From Cyclobacteriaceae bacterium (GTDB lineage: Bacteria; Bacteroidota; Bacteroidia; Cytophagales; Cyclobacteriaceae): a DNA stretch of 64,000 nt. Below the pieces are notes generated by a model. The model was not told the origin of the DNA. It was given only the letters and a program-made list of their open reading frames with translations, and made no database searches. Position 1 is the stretch's first letter; each line of letters starts with the position of its first letter. The stretch spans positions 186,001 to 250,000 of the forward strand of contig JANQEU010000045.1 in NCBI GenBank assembly GCA_028278225.1, read 5' to 3'. This document shows, piece after piece, positions 54,643-64,000 of the stretch. Position numbers and translations under genes: made by a program.

Positions 54643-55113
54643 ATGATAAGTGTTCTATTTGTGTGTCTTGGGAATATTTGCCGTTCCCCTATGGCTGAGG
54701 GATTGTTCAACGCGAAAATTGAAAAATCAGGCCTCGGAGATAGCATCAAAAGCGATTCAGCCGGAACGTCAACGTATCATCTGGGAAAACAGCCGGACCC
54801 GCGCACCCTTGAAACACTTAAAAAGCATGGCATCATACACCACCACAGAGGCAGACAGGTGGATTTTGATGATGCGAACAGATTCGACTATATCATTGCC
54901 ATGGATCAGTATAATTTTCAGGACCTGAAATATATGATCCCCAATGGCTTCAAGGGACTATTCCTGATGAGGAATTTTGATCATATGGAAAAAGGAGCGG
55001 ATGTTCCCGATCCTTATTATGGTGATCCGGACGGGTTTGAAGGTGTTTACCGGATTTTAGATCGCTCTCTCGATGGCCTGATCCGGTACATCCGGGATAA
55101 TCACAATCTGTAA
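54643..55113 (+). CDS. Low-molecular-weight protein-tyrosine phosphatase
   Basis: 156 residues. The active-site loop CLGNICRS has nucleophile Cys8, Cys13 and Arg14 at the very N-terminus, and the general-acid aspartate is in VPDPYYGD near 125. These are the complete family marks. It removes phosphate from tyrosine or arginine residues; the target is unknown, possibly a BY-kinase substrate. Its TAA overlaps the ATG of the fructosamine-kinase-like gene, so they are coupled. Confidence 0.95.
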   Translation: MISVLFVCLGNICRSPMAEGLFNAKIEKSGLGDSIKSDSAGTSTYHLGKQPDPRTLETLKKHGIIHHHRGRQVDFDDANRFDYIIAMDQYNFQDLKYMIPNGFKGLFLMRNFDHMEKGADVPDPYYGDPDGFEGVYRILDRSLDGLIRYIRDNHNL

Positions 55114-55985
55114 TGGCCAGTCCAATCGCATTTTTAGAATCAATTCTGCAAAATACTTTCAACAGGCATATAAAAATATCCGGTCAGCAATTCGTTTCAG
55201 GGGGATGTATAAACCACACGTTGAAACTGATCACTTCGGAAGGGAATTACTTTTTAAAGTGGAATGAAAATGATTATCCGGATATGTTTGAGAAAGAGGC
55301 GTCAGGGTTGACATTATTATCCGGAGCCGGCGCACTGGCTATTCCGGGGGTTTGCGGATTTGGAGAGATAGAAAACAAGAATTACCTGATCATGGAGTTC
55401 ATCAATTCGGGTAGCCCTCATAAAAATTTTTGGGAGGAATTTGGATCGGGTCTTGCCAGACAGCATCAAATCACAAACACCCGGTTCGGATTGAATGAGT
55501 CAAACTATATCGGGAGGCTTCCTCAATTGAATGACTTTAAAGAAGACTGGGTCGATTTCTTCATTCAAAACCGGCTTGAAATCCAATTGGAAATGGCCCG
55601 GAATAATGGCCTTGTTCAGAAGCCTCTCATAGATAAATTCCGAAAGCTTTATGTACAACTTCCTGATGTCCTTGCTGAGGAGCCTGCTTCATTGTTGCAT
55701 GGGGATTTGTGGAGCGGTAACTATATGATCGGTCCCGGGGGCGAACCTTTCATCATTGATCCGGCTGTTTATTACGGTAATCGGGAAATTGAGATCGCTT
55801 TTTCACAATTGTTCGGAGGATTTGACCGAAGATTCTATCAGTCATACAACGAGGTATTCCCATTGTCCCCCGGATTTGATGAAAGATGCGATATCTATAA
55901 CCTGTATCCACTCCTCGTCCATGTCAATCTATTTGGAACTTCATATCTAAGTGGTGTTGAAAGGGTATTGAAACGGTATTGTTAG
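55113..55985 (+). CDS. Fructosamine kinase family protein
   Basis: 290 residues. The kinase-like fold shows YFLKWNENDYPDMFEKEASGL near the start, the catalytic loop LLHGDLWSGNYMI and the metal-binding FIIDPAVYYGNREIEIAF. It likely phosphorylates fructosamines (protein deglycation) or a related ketosamine. Its start shares a base with the LMW-PTP stop, a frequent pair. It ends 2 bp from the convergent aspartate kinase. Confidence 0.92.
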   Translation: MASPIAFLESILQNTFNRHIKISGQQFVSGGCINHTLKLITSEGNYFLKWNENDYPDMFEKEASGLTLLSGAGALAIPGVCGFGEIENKNYLIMEFINSGSPHKNFWEEFGSGLARQHQITNTRFGLNESNYIGRLPQLNDFKEDWVDFFIQNRLEIQLEMARNNGLVQKPLIDKFRKLYVQLPDVLAEEPASLLHGDLWSGNYMIGPGGEPFIIDPAVYYGNREIEIAFSQLFGGFDRRFYQSYNEVFPLSPGFDERCDIYNLYPLLVHVNLFGTSYLSGVERVLKRYC

Positions 55986-55987
55986 AA

Positions 55988-57241
55988 TCAATTGTTTTTG
56001 GGAAAATATAAAACCTGGTAAACAGACCTGCTTTTTTGTTCCAGGACAATTTCTCCGGGCTCCGGCAATTTCCCGAATGCGGTATCATCATAATTCTTGA
56101 TTGTAGCCAAATGCAAGTTTGTATTGTATGTCACCAGGAAATCAGCGGTCAAAGCCTTTCTGATCTTTTCCAGTTTCCGGAAATTCTTTGTGAAACAGAA
56201 CGTGAATGTAAGTGCCGAGTTTTGCATCAGGTTGATTTTTACATTCTGTTCATTCAAAACCTGAAAAATGCGTGTAAGCTTGTCTTCATCCATAAAACTG
56301 CTATCTCTTACACGAAGTGTTACGATCATCTGGTCAAATTTGAAAACGTAGGTTGGCAGTGTGACCTTCACGTCATCATTGTTGATCAGTGTTCCGGCTT
56401 TTCCGGTATCGAGGAAAGACCTTACATGAAGCGGTATTTCTTTTTCAGTCAGCGGCAGGATTGTATTGGGGTGAATGACTTTGGCGCCATAGTAGGTCAT
56501 TTCTGTAATTTCCTGGTATGACAGTTTTGGAAAAAGTGAAACCTCATCCATAAGCTTGGGATCTGCATTTAAGATTCCCGAAACATCCTTCCACACTGTC
56601 ATTGACTCAGCATCTAAGCCATTGGCAAAAATTGCGGCAGTGAAATCCGAGCCTTCTTTTCCCAGGGTCGTTGTATCGCCTTCGCCGGTTCTTCCTATGT
56701 ACCCCTGCGTCAGGATGAACTGGGGATTAAAGTCCGATTTTATCGCAGTGATATTCCTGTAAGTTCTTTCCCATTGCACCCTTGCCTCCCCGTAATCATC
56801 GGAAGTGCAGATCACAGTCCTGGCATCTACCCATTTAATATCGAAAAATGATTTCAAATACTCGCAAATGATGGTAGAAGAAAAGAGTTCGCCAAACGCC
56901 AGAATATGATCTTTAAATTTCAAAGAATCCTTCACCGCATTTTGCAATGATCGTTTCAGTTGCGATTCCAGCTCGCGAAAACTTCCATTTTCTCTGAAAT
57001 CTATGCCCAGGTCTTCGACAATGTTAAGGTGGAAGTCCATCAACTGTGACAATTCCCGTGAGAAGGATTCCCTTTCTGCAGCCAGGTCAGCGATCTCCTC
57101 CAAACGTGTGGTTGTTTTTCCCATGGCAGATACCACAATTAACAACTTCGAACCTTCATAATGCTGGAGGATTTTCCTCATATTACGAATAGCCCCAGCA
57201 TCTTTGATCGATGCGCCGCCAAACTTAAAAATTTGAGTCAT
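55988..57241 (-). CDS. Aspartate kinase
   Basis: 417 residues. The amino-acid kinase domain opens MTQIFKFGGASIKD (substrate loop) and has VSAMGKTTTRLEEIADLA, LGKEGSDFTAAIFA and the YYGAKVIHPNTI segment; a C-terminal ACT region (about 310-400) includes VLNEQNVKINLMQNSALTFTFCF. It phosphorylates aspartate as the first step to lysine, threonine, methionine and diaminopimelate. It is shorter than the bifunctional ThrA type. It is divergent from fbp over a 65-bp gap. Confidence 0.94.
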   Translation of the reverse strand: MTQIFKFGGASIKDAGAIRNMRKILQHYEGSKLLIVVSAMGKTTTRLEEIADLAAERESFSRELSQLMDFHLNIVEDLGIDFRENGSFRELESQLKRSLQNAVKDSLKFKDHILAFGELFSSTIICEYLKSFFDIKWVDARTVICTSDDYGEARVQWERTYRNITAIKSDFNPQFILTQGYIGRTGEGDTTTLGKEGSDFTAAIFANGLDAESMTVWKDVSGILNADPKLMDEVSLFPKLSYQEITEMTYYGAKVIHPNTILPLTEKEIPLHVRSFLDTGKAGTLINNDDVKVTLPTYVFKFDQMIVTLRVRDSSFMDEDKLTRIFQVLNEQNVKINLMQNSALTFTFCFTKNFRKLEKIRKALTADFLVTYNTNLHLATIKNYDDTAFGKLPEPGEIVLEQKSRSVYQVLYFPKNN

Positions 57242-57306
57242 GCAAACGATTTAAATTGATTTTTTAGCGTATTTTCGCGACTTTAATCTAACGCAATTAC
57301 CAAGTG

Positions 57307-58311
57307 ATGAACAAAGTTAACCTTGGCCTGCCCATTGGAACACCCCTCGACCGTTTTATTAATAAGAAACAGGAAGAATTTCCTTATGCCACAGGAGAAC
57401 TATCTCAACTTCTACGGGACATAGGCCTTGCAGGTAAAATAATCAACCAGGAAGTCAATAAATCAGGACTTCTGGATATTACCGGTGAATATGGCAATAA
57501 AAATGTACAGGGAGAAGAACAGCAAAAACTCGATGTAATTGCGAATATCCGTTTCACCAGGTCACTCAGAAATGGCGGACAGGTTTGTGCGATAATCAGC
57601 GAGGAGGACGAGGAGATCATTCACCTCAACCCCCACTGCAGATATGTGGTGGCAATGGATCCCCTGGACGGATCGTCAAATATTGATGTAAATGTTTCCA
57701 TAGGTACGATCTTTTCAATTTATCGCAGGGTTTCACCCGTAGGTGGCCCGGTGCAGGAGGAAGATGTACTCCAAAAAGGGACAAACCAGGTTGCTGCCGG
57801 ATATATTCTTTATGGATCATCCACTATGATGGTATACACGACCGGCCATGGTGTTCATGGATTTACTTTGGAACCATCACTGGGAGAATTCATGCTTTCC
57901 AAAGCTGATATGAAATATCCTGAAGGAGGAAATATCTACTCTATAAATGAAGGGTCATGGCATTCATTTGATGAGGGTACAAAGCAATATGTCAATGATT
58001 GTAAGGAGAAAGGTTTAACTGCCCGGTACATAGGTTCTCTTGTTGCCGATTATCACCGCAACATGCTCAAAGGAGGCATTTACATATATCCTGCAACGAA
58101 AAAAGCACCCAATGGCAAACTCCGCCTTTTATACGAATGCAATGCCCTTGCCTTTATAGCAGAGCAGGCCGGTGGCGCTGCAACAGACGGACGTCAGCGG
58201 GTTTTGGAGATTGAACCGACAGCATTTCATCAGCGTTCCCCATTTTACATCGGATCTAAGGAAATGGTAGAGCATGCCATGGGTTTCACCAAGTCTTCAG
58301 TCCTTGAATAG
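57307..58311 (+). CDS. fbp: Class 1 fructose-1,6-bisphosphatase
   Basis: 334 residues from the ATG at 57307 (a GTG at 57304 is adjacent). The metal site is [20 protein letters not shown], and [20 protein letters not shown] and [17 protein letters not shown] mark the active site and C-terminal core. It removes the 1-phosphate of fructose 1,6-bisphosphate in gluconeogenesis. The last 15 nt overlap the end of the convergent amidase gene. It is divergent from aspartate kinase. Confidence 0.97.
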   Translation: MNKVNLGLPIGTPLDRFINKKQEEFPYATGELSQLLRDIGLAGKIINQEVNKSGLLDITGEYGNKNVQGEEQQKLDVIANIRFTRSLRNGGQVCAIISEEDEEIIHLNPHCRYVVAMDPLDGSSNIDVNVSIGTIFSIYRRVSPVGGPVQEEDVLQKGTNQVAAGYILYGSSTMMVYTTGHGVHGFTLEPSLGEFMLSKADMKYPEGGNIYSINEGSWHSFDEGTKQYVNDCKEKGLTARYIGSLVADYHRNMLKGGIYIYPATKKAPNGKLRLLYECNALAFIAEQAGGAATDGRQRVLEIEPTAFHQRSPFYIGSKEMVEHAMGFTKSSVLE

Positions 58312-59946
58312 CGGGGGGATCATCGGACCCCGAAATTTATTTTGGTACATGTTTGCAAACTCCAGGAGTTTGCCCTCTTCAAAAAGGTTGCCAATCAATG
58401 TAATGCTGGTTGGTAGTTGATCTTTATTCAGACCTGTTGGTAAAGAAAAAACAGGATGACCTGTGAGGTTTGTCGTCAGCAATTGATTTCCACCAAATGT
58501 CGGAGCTAGTATTACATCATAATCCTGAAATAACTCGTGTATTCTTTCCACCAGTATTTTTCTGTGACGATTTGCCTGGAGATATTCCACCGCAGGGATA
58601 AACCGGGACTGGCGCAACGAGTTAGCACGTGATCCTTCATTTTGCTGGACCATTTGGTCCACTTCACCACTCAACACCAGTTGATCGAAGAATGCCCCTG
58701 CTTCAGCCCTGAGTATAATATCAAAGACATCATAAGGTATCTCCTCAGGAAGGGAGATCGATGTCAAAGTAATACCCAGGCCCCTGATCTCATCGAGAAA
58801 CCCCGTGTTATTTAAATTATACCGTGACGAATCATCCCCGAAAAGATCCTCAAAATAAGCCACCCTGTATTTAGTCAAGTCAGATCCTTCATTGTAAGTA
58901 AATGCGGCATCGATAGTTGAATTATCCTGTTTATCTGCTCCGCGAATTACGTTAAATACTATAGCACAGCCCCTGGCTGATCTGCAAATCGGTCCCACTT
59001 TATCCAGACTCCATGATAGCGGCATAACGCCATATCGGCTCACTCTTCCATAAGTTGGCCTTAGTCCGCTGACGCCATTTCGTGAAGATGGTGACACTAT
59101 TGATCCTAATGTCTCCGTTCCAATGGAAAATCCCACCAACCCGGCGGCTGTGGCAGCTCCTGACCCCGCCGATGACCCTGCTGCCCCTTCTTTGGGATTC
59201 CACGGATTCCTGGTTTTTCCGTCAAACCAGACATCACCGCGAGCCAGTGCACCCGACGTAAGTTTTGCGATCAGCACGGCTCCGGCTTCCCGGAGTTTGT
59301 TCGCAACCGTGGATGTGTAGTCAAATTGTTGATTTCGAAATGGCTCCGACCCCCACGTTGTAGGGTACCCTTCCACAGCAAACAGGTCTTTTATACCATA
59401 TGGAATACCATGCAATGGTCCCCTGTCCAATCCATTGGCAAGTTCCTCATCTCTCTTCGCAGCTTCCGCCAACGCTTCATCCTCAATCAAGGTAACAACA
59501 GATTGCAACTGAGCATCGTACTTTTTAATGCGATCGAGGTAGATATTGGTTAACTGAACAGAAGTGATCGATCCATTTCGGAGGAAATAAGCCAATTGAT
59601 CAATTGTCCGGAATGCTATTTCGTTCTCATTTTCAGGAATTGATATCCCCACTGGGGCACTAATTTCAAACCTGTCGTTACCTGCCGGTATTTCAAAGTC
59701 ATCCGGCAGCAGGTTGTAACTGATGACAGACGTTGTAAGCTCATCCAACGGGTACGAACGCATTGAATCATAGCCTCTCTTATTCCTTTCCAGGTAACCA
59801 TGCATAGTACGGATATCATTGTCAGAATACGACAATCCAATGATCTTTTGCGCGCTTCTAATGTCTTTTTTTGAAAATGTCCGGGAGCTGCAGGCAGATA
59901 AACAGATTCCGGCAATGACTGAAACTAGGATTGTGCAGGATTTCAT
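58297..59946 (-). CDS. Amidase signature family lipoprotein
   Basis: 549 residues from the ATG at 59946, chosen because it begins a lipoprotein signal with the lipobox LSAC (Cys about 18); a longer frame from 60000 has no signal at its start. The amidase signature core is present: [12 protein letters not shown] with the catalytic lysine, [16 protein letters not shown] with the cis-serine, and [15 protein letters not shown] with the nucleophile serine. It hydrolyses an amide, substrate unknown, at the periplasmic side. It is divergent from the amidohydrolase lipoprotein gene. Confidence 0.9.
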   Translation of the reverse strand: MKSCTILVSVIAGICLSACSSRTFSKKDIRSAQKIIGLSYSDNDIRTMHGYLERNKRGYDSMRSYPLDELTTSVISYNLLPDDFEIPAGNDRFEISAPVGISIPENENEIAFRTIDQLAYFLRNGSITSVQLTNIYLDRIKKYDAQLQSVVTLIEDEALAEAAKRDEELANGLDRGPLHGIPYGIKDLFAVEGYPTTWGSEPFRNQQFDYTSTVANKLREAGAVLIAKLTSGALARGDVWFDGKTRNPWNPKEGAAGSSAGSGAATAAGLVGFSIGTETLGSIVSPSSRNGVSGLRPTYGRVSRYGVMPLSWSLDKVGPICRSARGCAIVFNVIRGADKQDNSTIDAAFTYNEGSDLTKYRVAYFEDLFGDDSSRYNLNNTGFLDEIRGLGITLTSISLPEEIPYDVFDIILRAEAGAFFDQLVLSGEVDQMVQQNEGSRANSLRQSRFIPAVEYLQANRHRKILVERIHELFQDYDVILAPTFGGNQLLTTNLTGHPVFSLPTGLNKDQLPTSITLIGNLFEEGKLLEFANMYQNKFRGPMIPPLFKD

Positions 59947-60057
59947 GACTTTCAAATAAATCATCCAAGATAATGAGATGTTGAAACTCATTGCATCCAT
60001 TTATCAAAATCAAATGCCAATCACATTGAATATGGGCTAAATTGAAATAAAAAAGTC

Positions 60058-61419
60058 ATGAAAACCTGGTTTCCACTACTACTTATACTTGTTGCATGCC
60101 AAAAATCCAGTCCATACAAGGATTTGGATTCATCGAGTTACGTCATCCGGAATGTAGATATCATCAACGTGAAAGACGGAAGCATATCCCAGGGTAAAAG
60201 CGTCGTTATCAATGAGGGTAAGATCACAGCAATAGCAGATGATATTTCCGGTTTTGGGAATGCCTCCATAATTGACGGCTCCGGCAAATACCTGTTGCCT
60301 GGCCTGGCTGAAATGCACGCCCACATACCCCAGGGAGGAAATTTTACAGATGAAATGCTATTCCTGTACCTGTCCAATGGCATCACTACCATAAGGGGTA
60401 TGCTGGGACATCCCTCGCATTTGGATTTGCGCAGGCAGGCTGAAAACAATGAGATCCTGAGCCCAAGAATATTTACCTCCGGGCCTTCAATGAATGGCAA
60501 TAGTGTTAAGACATGGCAGGAGGCTGTTGAAAAAGTAGAAGCGTACAAAGAAGCTGGTTATGACTTTCTGAAGTTACATCCCGGGATAAAGCTGGATGTT
60601 TTTGATACTTTGGTCAAAACGGCCAATGATGTCGGGATCACCTATGCCGGTCATGTTTCCATATTTGTCGGCGTGAACCGCGCTGTCGAAAGTAAATATG
60701 CTTCTATTGATCATGTAGACGGATTTTTGGAGGGACTGGTTCCTGAAAGCGCAGGAGTAGATCCTTCCGAAAACGGATTCTTTGGTTACAATTTTACGGA
60801 TCTGGTAGATATGAGTTTAATGGATGATCTGATCGCGAAAACTGTGGAAAATGAAGTATGGGTGGTCCCCACGCAAAGCCTCTTTGATCGCTGGTTCTCG
60901 CCGGAAGATCCTGAAATACTGGCCCAAGCCCCCGAAATGAAATACATCCCTAAAACAATGCTGGACCGATGGGTAAGCAGCAAGAAAAACCTGATCTCAA
61001 ATCCGGAATATAGCGCAGAAAAGTGGCAACGTTTCAACGATATCAGAATGTCCCTCATCAAGGCGCTCCAGGATAACGGACATGGCTTGATCCTTGGGTC
61101 CGATGCGCCTCAGGTGTTTAACATTCCGGGATTCTCCATCCATCATGAATTAAAGGGAATGATCGATGCAGGTATTACCCCACTGGAGGCAATACAATCG
61201 GGAACAATTAATCCGGCCATTTTTTTTGGTATGGAAGGAGAATTCGGAGAAATCATTGAAGGAGCAAGCGCGGACGTGATCCTGCTGAATGGTAATCCGG
61301 TTGAAAATATTGAGAATCTCAAAAATCCCGCCGGCGTGATGGTTCGGGGGCAATGGATGGACCGGGAAGCAATCGATAAGAAACTTAATGATATAGCTGA
61401 GAAGGCCCGGGGAATGTGA
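60058..61419 (+). CDS. Amidohydrolase family lipoprotein
   Basis: 453 residues with a lipobox (LILVACQKS, Cys15). The TIM-barrel metal-dependent hydrolase pattern is complete: LPGLAEMHAHI for the HxH site, KLHPGIK for the bridging lysine region, HVSIF and HVDGF histidines, and LILGSDAP for the final aspartate. It resembles imidazolonepropionase- or prolidase-like amidohydrolases. It probably cleaves a cyclic amide or dipeptide outside the cytoplasm. It is divergent from the amidase. Confidence 0.9.
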   Translation: MKTWFPLLLILVACQKSSPYKDLDSSSYVIRNVDIINVKDGSISQGKSVVINEGKITAIADDISGFGNASIIDGSGKYLLPGLAEMHAHIPQGGNFTDEMLFLYLSNGITTIRGMLGHPSHLDLRRQAENNEILSPRIFTSGPSMNGNSVKTWQEAVEKVEAYKEAGYDFLKLHPGIKLDVFDTLVKTANDVGITYAGHVSIFVGVNRAVESKYASIDHVDGFLEGLVPESAGVDPSENGFFGYNFTDLVDMSLMDDLIAKTVENEVWVVPTQSLFDRWFSPEDPEILAQAPEMKYIPKTMLDRWVSSKKNLISNPEYSAEKWQRFNDIRMSLIKALQDNGHGLILGSDAPQVFNIPGFSIHHELKGMIDAGITPLEAIQSGTINPAIFFGMEGEFGEIIEGASADVILLNGNPVENIENLKNPAGVMVRGQWMDREAIDKKLNDIAEKARGM

Positions 61420-61474
61420 TCGTGAGATAAAGGAAATCAAAAGAAAGATCAAAGGTCTTTGATAACCGTACGTC

Positions 61475-63982
61475 TCACTCATTCCGAATTATGTTCACCG
61501 GGTTAACGCTTGCAGCTTTGAATGAAAGAATCGCTACAGTGGACCACGATATGACAATTGCTATTGACCCGGCCAAAATAAAAACCCAAATGGCGATTGG
61601 TGTCCGGTAAGCAAAACCGGAAAGCCAGTCCTGTACAAAATAGAAGGCCATTGGTACCGAGATGAAAATCGAAATGACAATAAGCTTGGTGAAATCCCGG
61701 GTGAACAAAAAGATCAATTCTCTTACATTAGCTCCCAATATCTTCCTTATTCCCAGCTCTTTTGTCCGTTGCTCAGCAGAATAGGCTGTTAATCCATACA
61801 ATCCAATACAGGCAATGAAAATTGCCAGGACGGTGAATATATTCAGGAGGTATCCGGCTTTGATCTCAGCTCTCAGGCTTGATTCAAAAGCAGAATCCAG
61901 AAAACTAAATTCGAACGGAAAGGTGGAATCCAGCTTATTCAAATGCTCTCGCACCTCAGCAATTGCGGACTGAATCCGGACAGGCGAGTTCATAACGTTT
62001 TTACCAAGCCGAAGTGAAAGGAAAGACGGATTCGTGCCACTGTCAGGCAGATAAGGATTGTCAAGGTGGTAGATAACCAGCGGCTGGATTTCAATCCTGA
62101 GGTTATTGTAATGAAAATCATCCACTACACCAATCACATTCATCTCAACCCCGCTGCGATAAATGGTTTTGCCTATGGATATATCAGACAGTGACCACCC
62201 AAGCGCATTTACAGCTGATGCATTTAAGATGACGCCATTGTGTCGATCTGTTAAACGTGCCGGATTGAAATTTCGGCCTGCCGCAAACTTTAAGCCCAAT
62301 AAATCAATATAGCTCGCATCACATTTCATCCTTTTCACACTAATGTCCTCCGATCCCAACTTTTGAATCAAATCACCACGTCTGAAATTAGGTGGTACTT
62401 CGTGAGATTCACCAACGGTTGCGAAATTCGGATTATTGGCAAATACATTTTTGACAACATCCATTTCAACATCCAACTGTTCTACGTTATGTACCTGCAA
62501 TATTCCCTCATTATCGTAACCCAGGTCAAAAGCTGATATGTAGTGAAGCTGTCTTTGTACGAATATGGTTCCGATGATGAGCGCTATGGAGATGACAAAT
62601 TGAAATACGACTAACGCATTTCGTATCCTTTCCCCTCCATAACCGGTCGTCAATTTATTTTTAATGACGTCAACCGGCTGAAAAGATGCAAGGTAAAATG
62701 ATGGGTAACTACCTGATAATAAACCAAGTACAATCACAAATACCAACACCACCAACCAGAAAACCGGATTCTCCAATTGCTGTTGAAAATCAATTGTTTT
62801 CCCTGCCAGATCGCTAAATGCCCCGATCGAGATTTCAGTGATAAATATTGCAAGCATTGTGCCTATCCCTACGAACAGGACGGATTCAAAAGTGAATTGG
62901 CTGATCAGCATTCCCTTTCCTGATCCTAATACCTTTCGGATCCCAACTTCTTTAGCCCTGGTCGCTGCGCGGGCAGTAGACAAATTCATAAAATTGATGC
63001 AGGAGAGGATCAAAATGAAAACGCCAAGCGTAGAAAATAATCTCAAGGATCCGGCGTTGCCAATGGGACCCAGATTATTCCCGGAACCCTGAGATCCGAG
63101 ATATACATCTTTGATAGGTTGCAGGTACAGAGACCAGGCATTGCCACTGGCTTCAAATTCATCATACGTCTGACCAAACACCCTTTCCAGTGTACTCTTC
63201 GCCCATTTAGGAGGTATGGTCTGTATCTTTTGATCCAAAGCATCCGGATCGACACCTTCTTTGACCAGTCCATAATTCACAAATGCCGTCCACGTCCAAA
63301 AGGACTCCATCTGCTTGATTTCCGGATAACTACTCATTGACGTTATCAGGTCAAATTGGATGTGAGAATTTGAAGGTGGATCAGCAATCACACCTGACAC
63401 AATAAATGGAACCCATTTAACATCGATCTTATCAGAGCTTTCCAGAACATTCCCTTTGATCTGAAGGATCTTCCCCACCGGATTATCCATTTTGAAATAC
63501 TTTCTTGCCGTTTCCTCGGTAATTACAACTTTGTTGGGTCCTTTGAGTGCAGTGGTGGGATCCCCCTGGATCATTTCAAATGAGAATACATGGAAAAAAT
63601 TCTCTTCTCCCACAAGGACATTGTCCTGCAGTATGGAGACAATTTCGCCATTGGATGTTTGATATGCCGCAACGAACTCACCGGGATTCAGCAATCTGGT
63701 CACCTGATCAAATTCCGGAATATCCGTTCTAAGCGCAACAGCTACGTTAGGGCCTGTACCCGACATCTCCCCCTCCCAATCATTCCACATATTTGATTGG
63801 TTGATCCGAAACAAACGATCAGCATGTTGATGGAAATGATCATAGGTAAGTTCTCCATGAACATATAATCCAATTGACAAACAGGTAGTAATACCAATAC
63901 ATAAACCAAGAATGTTTAGAATGGTAAACCTCTGATGGCGGATCGCATTTCTCCATGCGATGATTAACATATTACGTAGCAC
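61475..63982 (-). CDS. ABC transporter permease, FtsX/MacB type
   Basis: 835 residues, a third copy of the group seen at 19-24 kb. It starts MLRNMLIIAWRNAIRHQRFTI (start just 18 bp from the window edge), has a first FtsX block with EVGIRKVLGSGKGMLI (about 350) and a last one with ELGIRKILGANVRELI (about 745), with two periplasmic cores. No ATPase gene is beside it in the window, though one might lie past 64000. It is convergent with the amidohydrolase gene. Confidence 0.93.
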   Translation of the reverse strand: MLRNMLIIAWRNAIRHQRFTILNILGLCIGITTCLSIGLYVHGELTYDHFHQHADRLFRINQSNMWNDWEGEMSGTGPNVAVALRTDIPEFDQVTRLLNPGEFVAAYQTSNGEIVSILQDNVLVGEENFFHVFSFEMIQGDPTTALKGPNKVVITEETARKYFKMDNPVGKILQIKGNVLESSDKIDVKWVPFIVSGVIADPPSNSHIQFDLITSMSSYPEIKQMESFWTWTAFVNYGLVKEGVDPDALDQKIQTIPPKWAKSTLERVFGQTYDEFEASGNAWSLYLQPIKDVYLGSQGSGNNLGPIGNAGSLRLFSTLGVFILILSCINFMNLSTARAATRAKEVGIRKVLGSGKGMLISQFTFESVLFVGIGTMLAIFITEISIGAFSDLAGKTIDFQQQLENPVFWLVVLVFVIVLGLLSGSYPSFYLASFQPVDVIKNKLTTGYGGERIRNALVVFQFVISIALIIGTIFVQRQLHYISAFDLGYDNEGILQVHNVEQLDVEMDVVKNVFANNPNFATVGESHEVPPNFRRGDLIQKLGSEDISVKRMKCDASYIDLLGLKFAAGRNFNPARLTDRHNGVILNASAVNALGWSLSDISIGKTIYRSGVEMNVIGVVDDFHYNNLRIEIQPLVIYHLDNPYLPDSGTNPSFLSLRLGKNVMNSPVRIQSAIAEVREHLNKLDSTFPFEFSFLDSAFESSLRAEIKAGYLLNIFTVLAIFIACIGLYGLTAYSAEQRTKELGIRKILGANVRELIFLFTRDFTKLIVISIFISVPMAFYFVQDWLSGFAYRTPIAIWVFILAGSIAIVISWSTVAILSFKAASVNPVNIIRNE

Positions 63983-64000
63983 TTACTCGGTTTGTAGGTT

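Overview
The window looks like chromosomal DNA of a free-living Bacteroidota bacterium, most likely Cytophagales. The evidence is the protein families: paired LytS/LytT regulators, tandem FtsX-like permeases of about 800 residues, an ECF sigma / FecR / TonB-dependent receptor set, DUF6249, DUF4097 and DUF6588 proteins, and many lipoproteins. Starts often lack a Shine-Dalgarno site, and one promoter fits the Bacteroidota consensus TTG-N19-TAnnTTTG. I found no tRNA, rRNA, CRISPR array, prophage or transposase.

Layout. 1-5 kb: an ECF sigma fragment, a DUF6249 protein, a membrane LytTR regulator, a Tat-type molybdenum hydroxylase large subunit, and a divergent AraC regulator. 5-16.7 kb: small VOC, membrane and secreted proteins, a serine hydrolase, a UDG-like protein, an S9 peptidase, a SUMF1-like lipoprotein, and a three-gene set (PD40 propeller, frameshifted small gene, M61 peptidase), then a CPBP protease. 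16.8-24 kb: LytS/LytT, an ACT protein and two permeases. 24-29.4 kb: secreted proteins including DUF4097, a zinc peptidase, an outer-membrane protein and an S41 peptidase, then a CMD protein and a second serine hydrolase. 29.5-35 kb: sigma, FecR and a TonB-dependent receptor with an STN-like domain.

35-43.5 kb: a glycosyltransferase, then an operon of a GcvT-like protein and two PYROXD2-like flavoproteins, followed by an NhaC-family transporter, a DEDD exonuclease and a cupin. 43.5-51.8 kb: yigZ, a TPR protein, a GNAT/FemAB-like protein, a 228-bp palindromic MITE-like element, two glycosyltransferases with a methyltransferase, an orphan DUF433 antitoxin-like gene, rsgA and waaA. 52-53.1 kb: a perR-peroxiredoxin pair with a recognisable promoter and operator. 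53.3-64 kb: a DUF6588 protein, LMW-PTP with fructosamine kinase, divergent aspartate kinase and fbp, an amidase and an amidohydrolase lipoprotein, and a third permease.

The most interesting points are: the PerR promoter/operator and a PerR that keeps its metal-sensing residues but has lost the structural zinc cysteines; the GcvT / double PYROXD2 operon as a possible undescribed demethylation route; the MITE-like foldback element; and the intact-looking 90-residue gene broken by one base in an A7 run.
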